Positions 43,366 through 54,093 of a stretch of DNA of 64,000 bases are shown one piece after another. The notes beneath the pieces are model-generated. The model did no database searches. It had not been told where the DNA came from and saw only the letters and a program-made list of their open reading frames with translations. Both the position numbers and the translations under genes were made by a program. The stretch lies in the NCBI GenBank assembly GCA_030435675.1, contig CM059622.1:2790001-2854000 (forward strand), read 5' to 3'. Source of the DNA: Steinernema hermaphroditum (taxonomy: Eukaryota; Nematoda; Chromadorea; Rhabditida; Steinernematidae). Position 1 is the stretch's first letter. Each line of letters starts with the position of its first letter.

Positions 43366-44014
43366 TATCTCCAGAAACTTTTACATCTTTTGGGGACTAC
43401 TACGGAACAATTCCTATAGGTTGTGCACCATTTCCGTTTGAAGTGTTTAGGTTTTCATGGAAGTCCTACCACAATAACCCCAAATCTAAACTTAATCCAT
43501 AAATTTTCCAACAACTTTTTTAATTTTATGATGTGAGGATTTGTCTTGACCGCAACAATCAAAGACATAAAACAAACTCACAATACTCCAAGCAGCAATC
43601 GCAATACTCACTCTCCTCAGACACGGGTAGGGATCGGTCATTTACGGACTTCTTCTTCGCACCACCTTCGCATCGAATAAATTCAAATAATAAATCAATA
43701 AACTGCGTGAATTTCTCCACAATTCGTCATCGGCAAGACGATCGATATTGTAACGTACGGCGCTCACAAGCGGCGACGGTGTTCTGGTCACCGCCACAGC
43801 TGAATGCGCGCTTTTGTTTGCTTAGGGATAGCTGCGGCGGCGAGGTGAGTAAGCGGCGTGCAGGATGTATTCTTCAAAATAAACATCGCTGTAAATGTCA
43901 TGAATGTTCTAAGTGATTGAGTCAATATTTTTGGGAAGGATTAGGAAGAGGTTTTTCGCAGTTGAATTAGATTGACTTTGGACTGACAGGGACGTCGCTG
44001 CTCGCTTAAAGCAT
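43366..44014. other. Intergenic region
   Basis: No gene supported. The plus frame 43533-43916 has low-complexity Ser/Gln/Asn composition and no motif. Confidence 0.5.
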
Positions 44015-44087
44015 GATCTCGAGGTGTAGTGGTTATCACATCTGTCTAACACACAGAAGGCCGGCGGTTCGAGCCCGCCCGAGATCA
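44015..44087 (+). tRNA. tRNA-Val (AAC), with A at position 8
   Basis: Identical to the copy at 16009 except that base 8, normally an invariant U, is A (GATCTCGA instead of GATCTCGT). Stems and anticodon are intact. The change hits a tertiary contact (U8-A14), so this copy may be poorly functional or a young pseudogene. Confidence 0.8.
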
Positions 44088-44215
44088 AGAATTTTTTCAA
44101 GTGTTCGGATTTTCGATGTCTCTGAGGGTCGTCGGAGATCGATGTTAAATTGCTCGAGTAAAGTCAGAAAGACATCAACCATGATTATACAATTTATATG
44201 TCACAAGCAATACAA

Positions 44216-45124
44216 TTAATAGAAGTAGAATCGAACCTCTACACTTGATTCAGCGTACTCGATTTCCTCGATGTTGTCCGGCTTGCTGAAACACTCGAAA
44301 TTCACGTAGATTCCGTGTTCACCGGCCTTTGCGAAGTTGTAAATCTTTGATGGCCTGAGCAGACCCAACTTGTTCAGAGAAGAAACATATCGGTAGAAGT
44401 TGGTCGCTTCTAAAGCAGGCTTAAGTTTTCTTTTCACATCACCTCTCATAGCATTAATCTCTGGCCATATTGTAACACATTTGCCGACTACATCCTCCGG
44501 ATTCTTCTTCCAACACCTCAGAGCCACATGGAGCAGCTTTCTTTTTTCTATCACCAACAGGTTGAACTGCTTCTGGACAAAAACTGTTTTTACATTTTCA
44601 ATGACGTTCTCGTCACATTTTACTTCTCTTCCAATGTCAAGAGCATTGAGTCGTCTGCGCAGAACTAGTTCTGTGAGTAGGCTCTTCAAGCTTCCGTTCA
44701 ACTTTATACGAAATGATGCAGATGTAAAGTAGCTGCTCTCCTTAAGATGTTCCAATGATTCCTTGCTGATATCATTTCTAAAGAACAGAACACTGAAAGT
44801 GCCTTTAGAACTGCTAGTTGACAGAATTGACTGCAAGATCTTTAGATCGAAAGATGGAGAAGAAGGTTCGATCCAGGTGTGAAAAATATATCTTTTTGTC
44901 ATATTTGAAGCATTGCTATCGTTATGTTTACGACCGTTGGACATCATTTGATACTCTACGGACTGGTGATTCTCGAATAACTGGAAATAGCGGAAATGCA
45001 TGTTAGAATGCCAAAGGCCTGCTACATGAGAAAATTGGCCGCAGAGTTCCATCGCCGATTTCAATGATTCTGATGTCAACAAACGAAAGACGTCGTCCAA
45101 GAATTCCAGGGGCAGAGCGTTCAT
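44216..45124 (-). CDS. F-box protein, nematode type
   Basis: Single-exon frame; I start it at the ATG at 45124 (302 aa) because MNALPLEFLDDVFRLLTSES begins an F-box-like motif (LP.EFL..VF.LL...S) with a continuing Cys/Phe/Val-Leu-Trp segment (CGQFSHVAGLW) through about residue 43. The frame is open 13 codons further. The remainder is a polar, beta-rich region with no enzyme motif, probably substrate-binding. The expected role is an SCF ubiquitin-ligase adaptor. It shows no strong similarity to the protein at 849. A 23-bp piece of its 5' coding sequence (CCAAGAATTCCAGGGGCAGA) is repeated about 215 bp upstream at 45309. Confidence 0.65.
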   Translation of the reverse strand: MNALPLEFLDDVFRLLTSESLKSAMELCGQFSHVAGLWHSNMHFRYFQLFENHQSVEYQMMSNGRKHNDSNASNMTKRYIFHTWIEPSSPSFDLKILQSILSTSSSKGTFSVLFFRNDISKESLEHLKESSYFTSASFRIKLNGSLKSLLTELVLRRRLNALDIGREVKCDENVIENVKTVFVQKQFNLLVIEKRKLLHVALRCWKKNPEDVVGKCVTIWPEINAMRGDVKRKLKPALEATNFYRYVSSLNKLGLLRPSKIYNFAKAGEHGIYVNFECFSKPDNIEEIEYAESSVEVRFYFY

Positions 45125-45403
45125 AGCGATACAAATGGATGCAAAGACAAATGACCTCAACAATTTGTAGAAAATACCACATAAAGATGCATGACTTTCG
45201 CACCTTTTTTATTTTGATCTCGTTTTAAGACCGATATCCTCGATCTGACAGTGCGCCTGCGAAGATTTCGGTGAGACCAAAACCTTGAAAAAGCATTGAG
45301 TCAAGCGGCCAAGAATTCCAGGGGCAGAGATTTTCTTAACGTGTCAAAAAACGTTCCGAAAACTAAAAGAATTACAATCTATAGGGGAAATTATAAAAGA
45401 TTT

Positions 45404-45476
45404 TGATCTCGGGCGGGCTCGAACCGCCGGCCTTCTGTGTGTTAGACAGATGTGATAACCACTACACCACGAGATC
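45404..45476 (-). tRNA. tRNA-Val (AAC)
   Basis: Same 73-base sequence as the copy at 16009, on the minus strand. Stems, U8 and anticodon are intact. Confidence 0.94.
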
Positions 45477-45883
45477 ACTGTTTCTGTAGGATACAGTAAT
45501 CGATGTAACCACAAATATAGATCACACATATGGGGCGATGACGTCATTGGCTATTTGGCAATGTGCGTTTATCAACCTATGTTTCGTTACGACAACCGTC
45601 CTTCTGTTCTCCCTTGCTTTCTTGTTAAGAATACCGTTGAAGGACCAATTGATTATGGTTTTGATCTTTATTGATTAGTTTTTCCCAGTATCTCCACCTA
45701 ATGAGCAAATATGTATAGCGTTTAACCAAAGAGACGGTGACAAAGAGTACTGCGTTTTCCACACGCTCGAAGACTTGCTGTACAGGAATTTATTTGTCCA
45801 ATTAAAGAGATTGGTTAGTGAAAAAAGGCGTTTTAATAGGGTGATTACAGGACAGATTACAGGATAGTCAGTGCCTTAATTGG
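45477..45883. other. Intergenic region
   Basis: Nothing supported. Confidence 0.5.
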
Positions 45884-46388
45884 TTAGTCATCCTTCTTGT
45901 TCATAGAAGAAGAATACGATAGTTTCAGAAAACCGAGCATCATCGAATCGGCAGCGATCGATGGGACCAATGCGTAGATTCCATATCTCCATAGGTAGTC
46001 ATTGTCAGTGACTTTGCCAATGACGATACATGCCACGCACAGAAGAGAGCTGCTGAAGATTGCCTGAAATGCGATTCCTGCAAATAAACTTACTGGCCGT
46101 TCTTACTCTGGTGACCCAAAAGAAGATGTAGTACCACACAGGAACGTATTCACGTATCAGTGACACAATAGCGAAGACGATGCGATTGACTGAGAGGACC
46201 ACAAGAATGATAAAAAAGATAAGCGAATATATGTGGTAATCGAAGAAAACGTAGATTGGGGTAATGAATACGGCGCTTTGAACGACATAGTCGACGAGAA
46301 TAAGAAAGAAGAAGAATGCCTAAATAGCACATGCGGCTAGCCATTGACATTAACTTACACTGATAGGAACGCAAGAAATGGACGCCAT
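45884..46388 (-). CDS. Four-TM membrane protein (71-codon-exon branch)
   Basis: Exons 46388-46359 (MASISCVPIS), 46319-46107 (71 codons) and 46063-45884; both introns phase 0, about 40 bp, GT-AG; 140 aa. TM1 is AFFFFLILVDYVVQSAVFI, TM2 is SLIFFIILVVLSVNRIVFAI, TM3 is VPVWYYIFFWVTRAIFSSSL and TM4 is LVPSIAADSMMLGFLKLSY; it ends SSSMNKKDD. Central exon length and phases equal those of the genes at 40023 and 47484, although sequence identity is low. A TATA-like box lies 36 bp upstream. There is no proline tail. Function is unknown. Confidence 0.75.
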
Positions 46389-46423
46389 AATCAAAGGTGG
46401 TCGCTAAGGGGGGAAGGATACCC

Positions 46424-46431
46424 TTTTTATA
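46424..46431 (-). promoter_or_regulatory. TATA-like box
   Basis: TATAAAAA on the minus strand, 36 bases before the ATG at 46388, the same spacing as at the 18939 gene. Confidence 0.5.
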
Positions 46432-47483
46432 TCTTCACAACAGTCGCTATACAATAGCGGAACGGCGATTAAACGCAATAACGCAAATATTTCTAAGCCA
46501 ATAGGAAAATAGCGCAATATTATTTGAGTTTGTTGTGTATAATATTCATTTGGAACTGACCATATGGTGGATATTTACGGTTGCCTTCTATAGAGTACGA
46601 AAAATACATAAGAGAATGATCACTTCAAGTGTTGCCAGGCTAATTCCAACTACCCTCTGACTCCAACGTCTTGAAAACAATGATATTTTCACTTTTTTTT
46701 ATACATTTATTTTTGGGTCAATGACATTCGCCATACAAGACATCCCACAATGCACAACGAAAAACCGTAACCGTAGTCGCTGCTTTTTAATGGTCACAAA
46801 ACTTAGATGTAGGAAGCTGTCAGAGCAAGAGAAGCCACCATAGAAGAGTTGTTCGAGCGTTTGGGTGCTACAAATAATAGCAATTATAAGTAGATCGGTC
46901 TACAAATGACCAGCTGAGGTGCTTGAATGCCATAGTGACTACAAATGGTTGAATGAGCTTTGGTGATTCAAGTGAATTTTCAAAAGTGTATCTCCGACGT
47001 TCTATTTAAGGGCAGCGCACTTTGCAGATGATTGAACCAGTAGGATGATTGCATGATCTCTCGCTCCCTCACTCCCTCGTCTCCCTCTGGAGACGTACGT
47101 TGGAACTGAATCCGAATCGAAAAATTCACGTATATATTTCATCGTTACTTTTAAAGAGGAGGCAGCGTGGATCACGGACGGTGAGTTAATACTCGAGTTT
47201 GAAAAGTAGGAGCGACCATATAATCACCTTGCATTTCACAATCGGGAAGTGTCAGGTTGAGGACCGTCAGGATAGAATGGCCCATTTTGAAGGGTATCGT
47301 AGAACTCACCGCTAAGAATCGTCGGATATTCTACTACCAATAGACGGAATGATAGTCTATCCCTAAAGTGCTTTGTTCATTCTTTCGAGAGTTTTCTTGG
47401 CTTCAGTCGATCACATTGGTTCCAAAATTTATTTACATTCCAGCTCTACTGTTTATTTACATCGGACTGTTTACATTCATCGA
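46432..47483. other. Intergenic region
   Basis: No gene supported. The plus frame 47373-47714 is antisense to the next gene. Confidence 0.5.
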
Positions 47484-48010
47484 TCATGCACGGTTATACA
47501 TAACAGTCGAGTCACACGTCGACTGCGCTATGTTCTTTTTGTGATATGTTTTCAAGTAAGCCAAATAGAGAATATCCAAAATAGTCGATACGATCATTCC
47601 GACGATGCCGTATATGTACAATGCTTCAATGTTCCTGATGAGACAGACGAAGAAGGCGAAGATCGGGAAGAGACTAAGAGACAGCACCACCTAAATGCCA
47701 TGATCATTGCATGAGTATTCTGTCTTTGGCGCTACCCTAAATACACAAAAGACTACATAGACTCTCGAGGAAACGATCCCCCATAGAGCGGCATAGGCGA
47801 TAAAGATGCTACGGTAGGCAGTTGCGATGGAAGCGAGTCCAATGAGGAAGTAGAAGAAGACAGACATTGACCGAAGCTCGAGAATAGGATAGGCCATGAT
47901 GCCTATTTGAAGGATGTAGTCGATGAACATCATCCCAACAAAGCAACCCTAAGCAGAAGATGTCTAAAAATATGGCTGAAAATAGTGCATACGTCGATGT
48001 AGACCTCCAT
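47484..48010 (-). CDS. Four-TM membrane protein (71-codon-exon branch)
   Basis: Exons 48010-47993 (MEVYID), 47948-47736 (71 codons) and 47690-47484; introns phase 0, 44-45 bp, GT-AG; 145 aa. TM1 is CFVGMMFIDYILQIGIMAY, TM2 is SVFFYFLIGLASIATAYRSI, TM3 is VVLSLSLFPIFAFFVCLI and TM4 is ALYIYGIVGMIVSTILDILY. The C-terminus is polar (TYHKKNIAQSTCDSTVMYN). Exon plan equals that of 40023 and 45884. There is no tail with PPxY and no signal peptide. Function is unknown. Confidence 0.77.
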
Positions 48011-48339
48011 GTTCGGAGAAGGTAGCACGCTGTGCGCAGAAAGAAAATTGGCAAATGTTATCATCGTTTTGAAGACGTTGGAGTCAGAGGGTAAATACAT
48101 TCCTGGAAAACGCGGTGATTACTTGGTTTGGAATGCTGCAGGATGTGGGGGCAAACAGGACCCCGGCAGCTTTGAAACGGTGTACGTTTGACAAGATCGG
48201 AGGATTCTCAAACGGGCCATGACCATGCTAAGTACAGCTGAACTTCACTCTCTTATCAGGAAGTACATTTGGATGTCAAAAATAATTCACCATACATGTA
48301 GAAAATAAAGGTGGAACTACGACGTGATGCAGCTGGATC

Positions 48340-48500
48340 AGAGATACCAACTGAGCCGGAGTCGAGCCGGAGTCTCTCCCATCCGACTGGGCTCAGTTTT
48401 TCGGAAAGTTAGCCGGAGCCGAGCCGAGCCGAGCGGAGACAGGGCCCGGTAACATATGCCGGGAAAAATGCCAGCCGATGTGAGCCGGCTCCGGCTTCAG
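48340..48500 (+). repeat. GAGCCG-rich simple repeat
   Basis: GAGCCGGAGTCGAGCCGGAG and GCCGAGCCGAGCCGAGCGGA, then reversed GGCTCCGGCTT near the end. A trace of it lies at 50835-50855. It is low complexity, unlike any gene. Confidence 0.6.
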
Positions 48501-48784
48501 ATCGCTTACAAGTCTCATGGGTTCTTAGATGACATTCTCAATTTTCCCAGTTGTACTTGATTTCAGAATTCTAACGGCAACGCTCGAAGCGAGTGCAGTG
48601 TCAAGAAGGGCCGATCGCCCGACTACAACCAACCTAGGTTGCGATGCATCGATCTTCCGAAATGCTCTTGAGCCCGGAAGAATAGCATATCCTTCAGAAT
48701 CGAGTTTATACGAATTTATCTTCTCGTATCAATAGCGTCTTGCGAGACGTCTCAGAATAGCATATGCACAAGAAGAACAAAATA

Positions 48785-48990
48785 ACACCGTTGATGTTGA
48801 ACGTCTCCTGGCTTCGTTGTGGAGAATCAGCGGTCATCTTGGTTACGGTGGTACTAAGGCTCCCTGGCGTGTTCGAAGCCGGGGCGATCATTGTCCCGAC
48901 AACGACGGTCAAGAACGACCGCTCATCTAACTCATTTCACAGAGAGTTAGCAGACGACCGACCAATCGCTGGGGACACAAATGGGACACA
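48785..48990 (+). repeat. Dispersed repeat R3 (X trace plus Y)
   Basis: GGCTCCCTGGCGTGTTCGAA, GACAACGACGGTCAAGAACG and CGACCAATCGCTGGGGACAC match arm Y of the copy at 7850-8035 in order. Confidence 0.65.
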
Positions 48991-49887
48991 ATCAGAATCA
49001 GTTTTTGATAATCGAACTTGACTTCCTTTTCCACAAAAACCTATTGAGTTTTCGCTGTTTTACAAATTCGTGCCCATAACATTAAGAAACAACTCAACCG
49101 ATTCATAAAAACAGCAAATAAATAATCCAATTCTGTAAAAAAAAAATTATTTTAGCCTTTGAAATTTTAACCTTTTCACCAGCACTGTGCGATTCCAATT
49201 CGTCGAGTGTGCTGAAGACAGAAGAGAAGGATGTCGAACGGTGTAAGATCTTGAACCCAGAGAACCAATTCGCACCAGCAGCGTTCAATACAGTTCGAGT
49301 GCGAAGAAATGAATTCAAGTTTTTGAAGTCTTTTATTTTTATTTACTAAGTAGTGCTTGCCGATCGCAGTTCTCGTGTTTATCAAATTCGATATGCATAT
49401 TCTTATGAGTGCTTCACTATCTAAATCGCGACTACGTGCACTGCCGTGATGACATGCATACAAATTCAACAACCAAATCTCTAAACAGTCTCTAAACAAT
49501 ACATCAACACGTGAGTCATCTGTTGTTTTCAGGTTAAACAAAATTGTACCAAAATTACGGGTCATTTGAATCCATGTCGCAAGGAATAAGCACACGCAAC
49601 GCAACAAGTCGCAACATGAGATCCTGTGATCAATCAAAGTATGTATTAATGTTTTTGCGGTCACTTGACTTCCTTTTTGTGATGATCTAAAAACTGATTT
49701 ATGGAACATATCAGTAAACAAGCGGTCACCTGCACCGATCACTATCTTTCCGAACGTTTCCACAGCGGTGCTAATCGCTGTGCCCTTACACGTCACACAC
49801 TTGTGCCGCTCATCTAGGCGAAAGCAAACATTTCGGTTGTCGATAATCGAAGGGCACTCCGCTCGTCGACTTCACTGTCCAGTTGCA
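48991..49887. other. Intergenic, with a possible minus-strand Cys-rich exon
   Basis: Minus strand about 49875-49690 is open and protein-like: ECPSIIDNRNVCFRLDERHK, then CVTCKGTAISTAVETFGKIV and GAGDRLFTDMF. No start or splice partner is found and I recognise no family. The rest, including the continuing frame to 49176, looks noncoding. Confidence 0.3.
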
Positions 49888-51747
49888 ATGACGGTTGCTC
49901 CATCTGCTTATGGAACCTTCACATTGGGACGATGTTCGCCTCCAATCAATTTGTTGGTGAGCTTTCTATTTAGCGTGATTTGTGACGATTAAACAGAGCT
50001 GTGTTTATGTTGAAATAGAAATAGGGGTGGCTTAGGCTCCGGCTTGGGCCCGTTCCTACGGATTTAAAGCGAGCCCGAAGGGCGACCCCTTTAGTCTTGA
50101 CAGCTCCGCACATTTTCTTGCTCCATCGGAGACTCCACCTTGGACAATCTTATGCTTTTTGGTTAGGAGAAGAAATCCAAGAGAGGAAGGTTGTAACCTC
50201 ATGGGGGACGGTTGAGATGAAGAGGGACGGTTGAAACGGATTTATGACGAAATAAATGGAAATAACAAATAGAAGAGAAGCAGCTTCTTGAGAACCATTA
50301 CAACATCATGAATTAGGTTTGCAGTAGTCGCACCATGTAGGAACATTGCCAACTAAGGGAATTTTTCAACAGCCAACTGTATTGGGGCAACTTGAAGGTT
50401 TCCATCTTTCGAATAGCTATTCCAAAGCAATTGTACTTCCAAGGCGTCAGCTCCCTCCTCGAATATTACGGATGGTTAAGAGTTGAGGAATATTTTGGTC
50501 CAATTTTCGACCGTCTTATTTTGAACACTTCCAACTGATATTGTTCTGAGCGGAAAGGGACAGGTGTGGATCTGAAAGAGTCAGGAAAGTCCAACAGGTC
50601 TTGCAAAGAAGAGCCTTGGTTTAAAATAGAGGGGACTGTTCTATGGACTTGGAAATGGACTTGGAAACATACGCACTTGTGCGGTCGGGCAGAATAGGAC
50701 TTTTTTGGACGTTTTTTCACATTTGGCCGTTCGTGGAGTCGTTATGTGGGCATGGTAGCTAGTGAGACTCATCCATATGCTGCTCACGGATAAAGATATT
50801 ATTTGTTTGTTACTATCGCAACCAGTGAAGCGAACTGAGCCGGGGCCGAGCCTTCTGAGGCAAGCCGAACAAATCAAGGAACACTTTATATACTAGGGAT
50901 AAATTCGGCCTGTTTATCATCGAACCTCGGCCCAAGATATTCAGACGATTCATTCGTCCACTAAGGCCATTACCGTATGTGTTAATGACCAGAGATCAGC
51001 ACGAACGGATTGACTGACGCAGATATGTGGCCGAGACTTGAATAACATTTTGCCGTCTAATAACTATACTATTTTTTATTTCTCACTCTCAACATTATAT
51101 TTCAGACCCTATGTCGCATCCTCTCACTCGCCAGCTTTTTCCTCTTCTGCGTCTTCTGCTACTTATACCATGGTGGCACAGGGCTCACGACATTTGAAGC
51201 TCTTCACATAATTTTCGGACTCCTCATCTACTGTGCTCTATTTTATGCCATTTTTAAATCATTGATTAAGGGACTAATTGGGATATACATCATTTATGAG
51301 GTGCGATCTGTCAGCTTCTGTGTTGCAATCAGTTTTAGCTTTTTATGATCATCCTTATCCTCATCGCCGGGGCCGTGTCGATTGTCTTCTTCACAATCAC
51401 CCCTCGCAAGGATATCGCAGAATTCGGCATGAACGTAGGCCTCACGATCTGCTATTTCATCGTCGCTTTCCTAAAAGCATTCCTCGCCTACGTATTTGTC
51501 ACTTTATACAAACGTATTGTGACCGCTGAGCTCTCACTACGTAACTCTCATGCTCAATATTTTAATGGGTACGGTAGGGTTTCACAGCTACGGTAGCAGA
51601 TCCGGTTTCAGGCAAGTTCAGATCAATGCCTTCAACAATGAGATGTTCCCTGCACCTCCGCCGGATTTCAATGGAACTCGCGTTGGTGGACAAGGATACG
51701 ATCTGCCTCCGCAACCTGGTGCGATTCGTTTTTGGGATCTAATTTAG
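49888..51747 (+). CDS. Four-TM protein with PPDF tail
   Basis: Well-supported exons 51106-51300, 51339-51568 and 51612-51747 (phases 0 and 2; introns of 38 and 43 bp). The best first exon is 49888-49956 (MTVAPSAYGTFTLGRCSPPI...) with a GTGAGC donor, but the 1,149-bp intron makes this uncertain; the full model is 209 aa. TM1 is ILSLASFFLFCVFCYLY, TM2 is ALHIIFGLLIYCALFYAIF, TM3 is FMIILILIAGAVSIVFF and TM4 is LTICYFIVAFLKAFLAYVFV. The tail joins at a phase-2 border after HAQYFNG, matching YAQYVNG in the gene at 28056, and reads NNEMFPAPPPDFNGT, so PPDF replaces PPxY. Confidence 0.72.
50028..50245. repeat. R2 fragment with GGGCGACCC unit, intronic
   Basis: GGCTTAGGCTCCGGCTTGGG, GAGCCCGAAGGGCGACCCC and the array ending GGGACGGTTGAAACGGATTT repeat the 27255-type and R2 parts together. 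It lies in the presumed first intron of the 49888 gene. Confidence 0.6.
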
Positions 51748-52150
51748 CTTTGATGTTCAGACCTCACTCGTCTTCCGACATATGAATCCGTCATGGTGAC
51801 CAACAAAGAAGCTGCCCCAACAAGTACTCGTGTGCATTTAAATTGAATCTGTGTTCAGATTTTGTGTGATGAATAGATCTCAGAGTTTGTTTTCATAAAT
51901 ATTTATTTGACTCGACTCGATCAGACGACAGACTAAATCCTAATCGTTATAGGACCAATCGAGCTTTAATTAATTGCGGGGGTTGGTCTAAATCAGAGCC
52001 GGCCCTGGTTCCGATTCGCATTGGCATTACGGCTTGTTAAACTGAATCGGGTTAAAGAATGCCACATTATGAGATTGAATTATGATATTTGGCACACTTG
52101 CACAAATATCATGAATAGGCTGATGGCATGGCGTGCCACATTCAAACAGT
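51748..52150. other. Intergenic region
   Basis: Nothing supported beyond the 3' flank of the tetraspan gene. Confidence 0.5.
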
Positions 52151-52201
52151 TTAGTGGTTATCACATCTGTCTAACACACAGAAGGCGGTTCGAGCCCGCT
52201 C
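52151..52201 (+). pseudogene. Truncated tRNA-Val copy
   Basis: TAGTGGTTATCACATCTGTC and the anticodon arm match tRNA-Val, but the acceptor 5' half is missing and a few bases are deleted in the variable/T-arm region (AAGGCGGTTCGAGCCCGC). It stands about 50 bp before the full copy at 52254 in the same orientation, so it is a partial tandem duplicate. Confidence 0.9.
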
Positions 52202-52253
52202 ATTTCCCAGTGACCAAAGGGCTATCCCTTTGTTGACAGCTAGAGCAAACAGT

Positions 52254-52326
52254 GATCTCGTGGTGTAGTGGTTATCACATCTGTCTAACACACAGAAGGC
52301 CTGCGGTTCGAGCCCGCCCGAGATCA
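52254..52326 (+). tRNA. tRNA-Val (AAC), T-stem mismatch
   Basis: As the copy at 16009, but with G to T at the base of the T stem (CCTGCGG instead of CCGGCGG), giving one T-C mismatch. It is probably still functional or only slightly weakened. Confidence 0.87.
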
Positions 52327-53027
52327 GAACTTTTGCTGCATTCATTCACAAGTTACAGTATATCCTATACCGTATTATGTGTTTCACATATTACAGTAAA
52401 TTGTCCAGATATCCAGATACAGTAATCGCCCGCAGAAGTCCATAATCTTCACCTGAAAGGCCTTATTTGGTCTTAGGCCCAGGGCCTTATTTCGTTTGTT
52501 ATTGGTGTCTTTCTAGTCGCAAGTTGACATGACCAACTTATGTGCTTCACATAATGCATAAGTCGCCCGACTTTGTGTCTTTCTGACCGCAAGGCTACTT
52601 GGCCATTTGCACTTAGAGGATATGCAATTGCCAACTGTAATTTTCCAAGGCTTATAAAAACCAGTGATAGATCAACTGTATGCGATCTATGGTCTCCGAT
52701 CGTCTGGGTGTTTATTCTGTGATGACTGCGTCTATTTTACGACTGAACAATGTATAAGCTGACCATCCTGTAGCCTCCTGTGTTGCATATCAGATGAATA
52801 TTGACTCAAAGATATATATATATATATATATATATCTTCCAGCTTTTCGATGATTTCGACTTCTTATCACTTTGTGACAGAATCGCCAGCGTCACTGACT
52901 TTTACGACCCTTACCATCTATTGATTATCCCACTGGAAGCGATGACGTCACCTCTCTCCTCGTTTGCCCATCTGACGTGTATTTGCTTCTACTCTCCCGG
53001 TCGACCCGAACTGCTGCTTCTTCAAAA
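52327..53027. other. Intergenic, with (TA)n at 52812-52835
   Basis: Contains a pure TA dinucleotide run of 12 units. No gene is supported; the last 50 bp are the 5' leader of the ARF-like gene. Confidence 0.6.
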
Positions 53028-53938
53028 ATGGGAGCCAATCTGGGTCGTCTTTACAACCGGATGCGCTATAGCTCTTTCCGCGTGATGATGATTGGCCTTG
53101 CGGGCGCAGGAAAGACGACGATTCTGTATAAGTGGAAGACCGGGGAAGCCTTAGAGACCATTTCAACTATCGGTAACCGTAATCACGGAAACCAGCATTC
53201 CGTACCTTTCAGGCTTTAACGTAGAGACGATCTACCACAAAAGCGTCGCTTTGACCATTTGGGACATCAATGGCCAGGGAGAGTTCTACAGGATGTGGCA
53301 TCAGTACATCGACAATGACGCGCCAGGAATCGTTTTTGTCATCGACTCAACGGAGACAACTCCTGAATCCGTAGCAAAATCCTGCACGGCACTTCATGAT
53401 TTCATGAATATGGAGAGCTTGAAAGATTCCGTTGTGCTGATCATGGCGAACAAGTCGGATCTCCCGGGAGCGATGTCGAAGGACCAAGTAGCCGAGAATT
53501 TGAAGCTGAAGGAGCTGAAGCAACCGGTGAGTAAATCGTGCGAGATGATGTTCAGACATAGAGACAGTCTACTATTGTGAAAACACACACAGAGACATGG
53601 GAGATTGTGAAGTGCAAACAGACGGGAGGCGGTAGACATACATACAACACGTCGCCTCTCCTCTGACATGCAGTCATGTCCGAGTGGTTAAGGAGATTGA
53701 CTAGAAATCAATTGGGCTCTGCCCGCGTAGGTTCGAATCCTGCTGACTGCGAATATTTTTCTCTTCCTTCCTTCTACCCTAAAAAACGTTTCTTTCCCTT
53801 GTACAGTTCCATTTTCAGTGGCGAATCCACCGCACCAGTGTGGCGACCAACGAAGGTCTCGAAGAGAGCCTGGACTGGCTGGGTGACGAACTCTGCGCTA
53901 AGCGGTCCTCTCGCTATGGTTCCTATTTGTGCAGCTAA
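53028..53938 (+). CDS. ARF/ARL-family small GTPase
   Basis: Exons 53028-53172, 53213-53526 and 53819-53938; 192 aa. The N-terminus [13 protein letters not shown] has Gly2 for myristoylation. P-loop GLAGAGKTT is at residues 23-31; switch I STIGFNVETI keeps the conserved Thr. Switch II is [13 protein letters not shown]: DxxG and Gln are kept, but Asn-Gly replaces the usual Gly-Gly and GEF replaces DKI. The base motif is ANKSDLPGA and the last motif [23 protein letters not shown]-type proteins recruit coats and effectors to Golgi or endosomal membranes in the GTP form. The unusual switch II suggests a divergent ARL with altered effectors or hydrolysis. A tRNA-Ser gene lies in the second intron. 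Confidence 0.92.
53670..53751 (+). tRNA. tRNA-Ser (AGA), nested in an intron
   Basis: 82-base class II tRNA. Acceptor GCAGTCA/TGACTGC, anticodon loop CTAGAAA giving AGA, variable arm GGGCTCTGCCC, T arm GTAGGTTCGAATCCTGC. It sits in the second intron of the ARF-like gene, same strand. Confidence 0.93.
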
Positions 53939-54093
53939 ATTTTTGAAAAATAAACATTTCTCCGCCTGCACTGTGACTCATGACGCATTAGGACGTGCTG
54001 TTTCCTATTCGATGTTATATTTATGGGTGATAAAGCCGTTTATAGCGCTCGCGTTGCATAAGAATAACGAAAAAGGTATTCTTTGGACAGAAG

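Noticed and set aside
17007..48010. Operon of tetraspan genes
   Set aside because: Genes lie on both strands with long gaps and tRNAs between; several have their own TATA-like boxes. Only 28056/30089 are close enough to make co-transcription possible.
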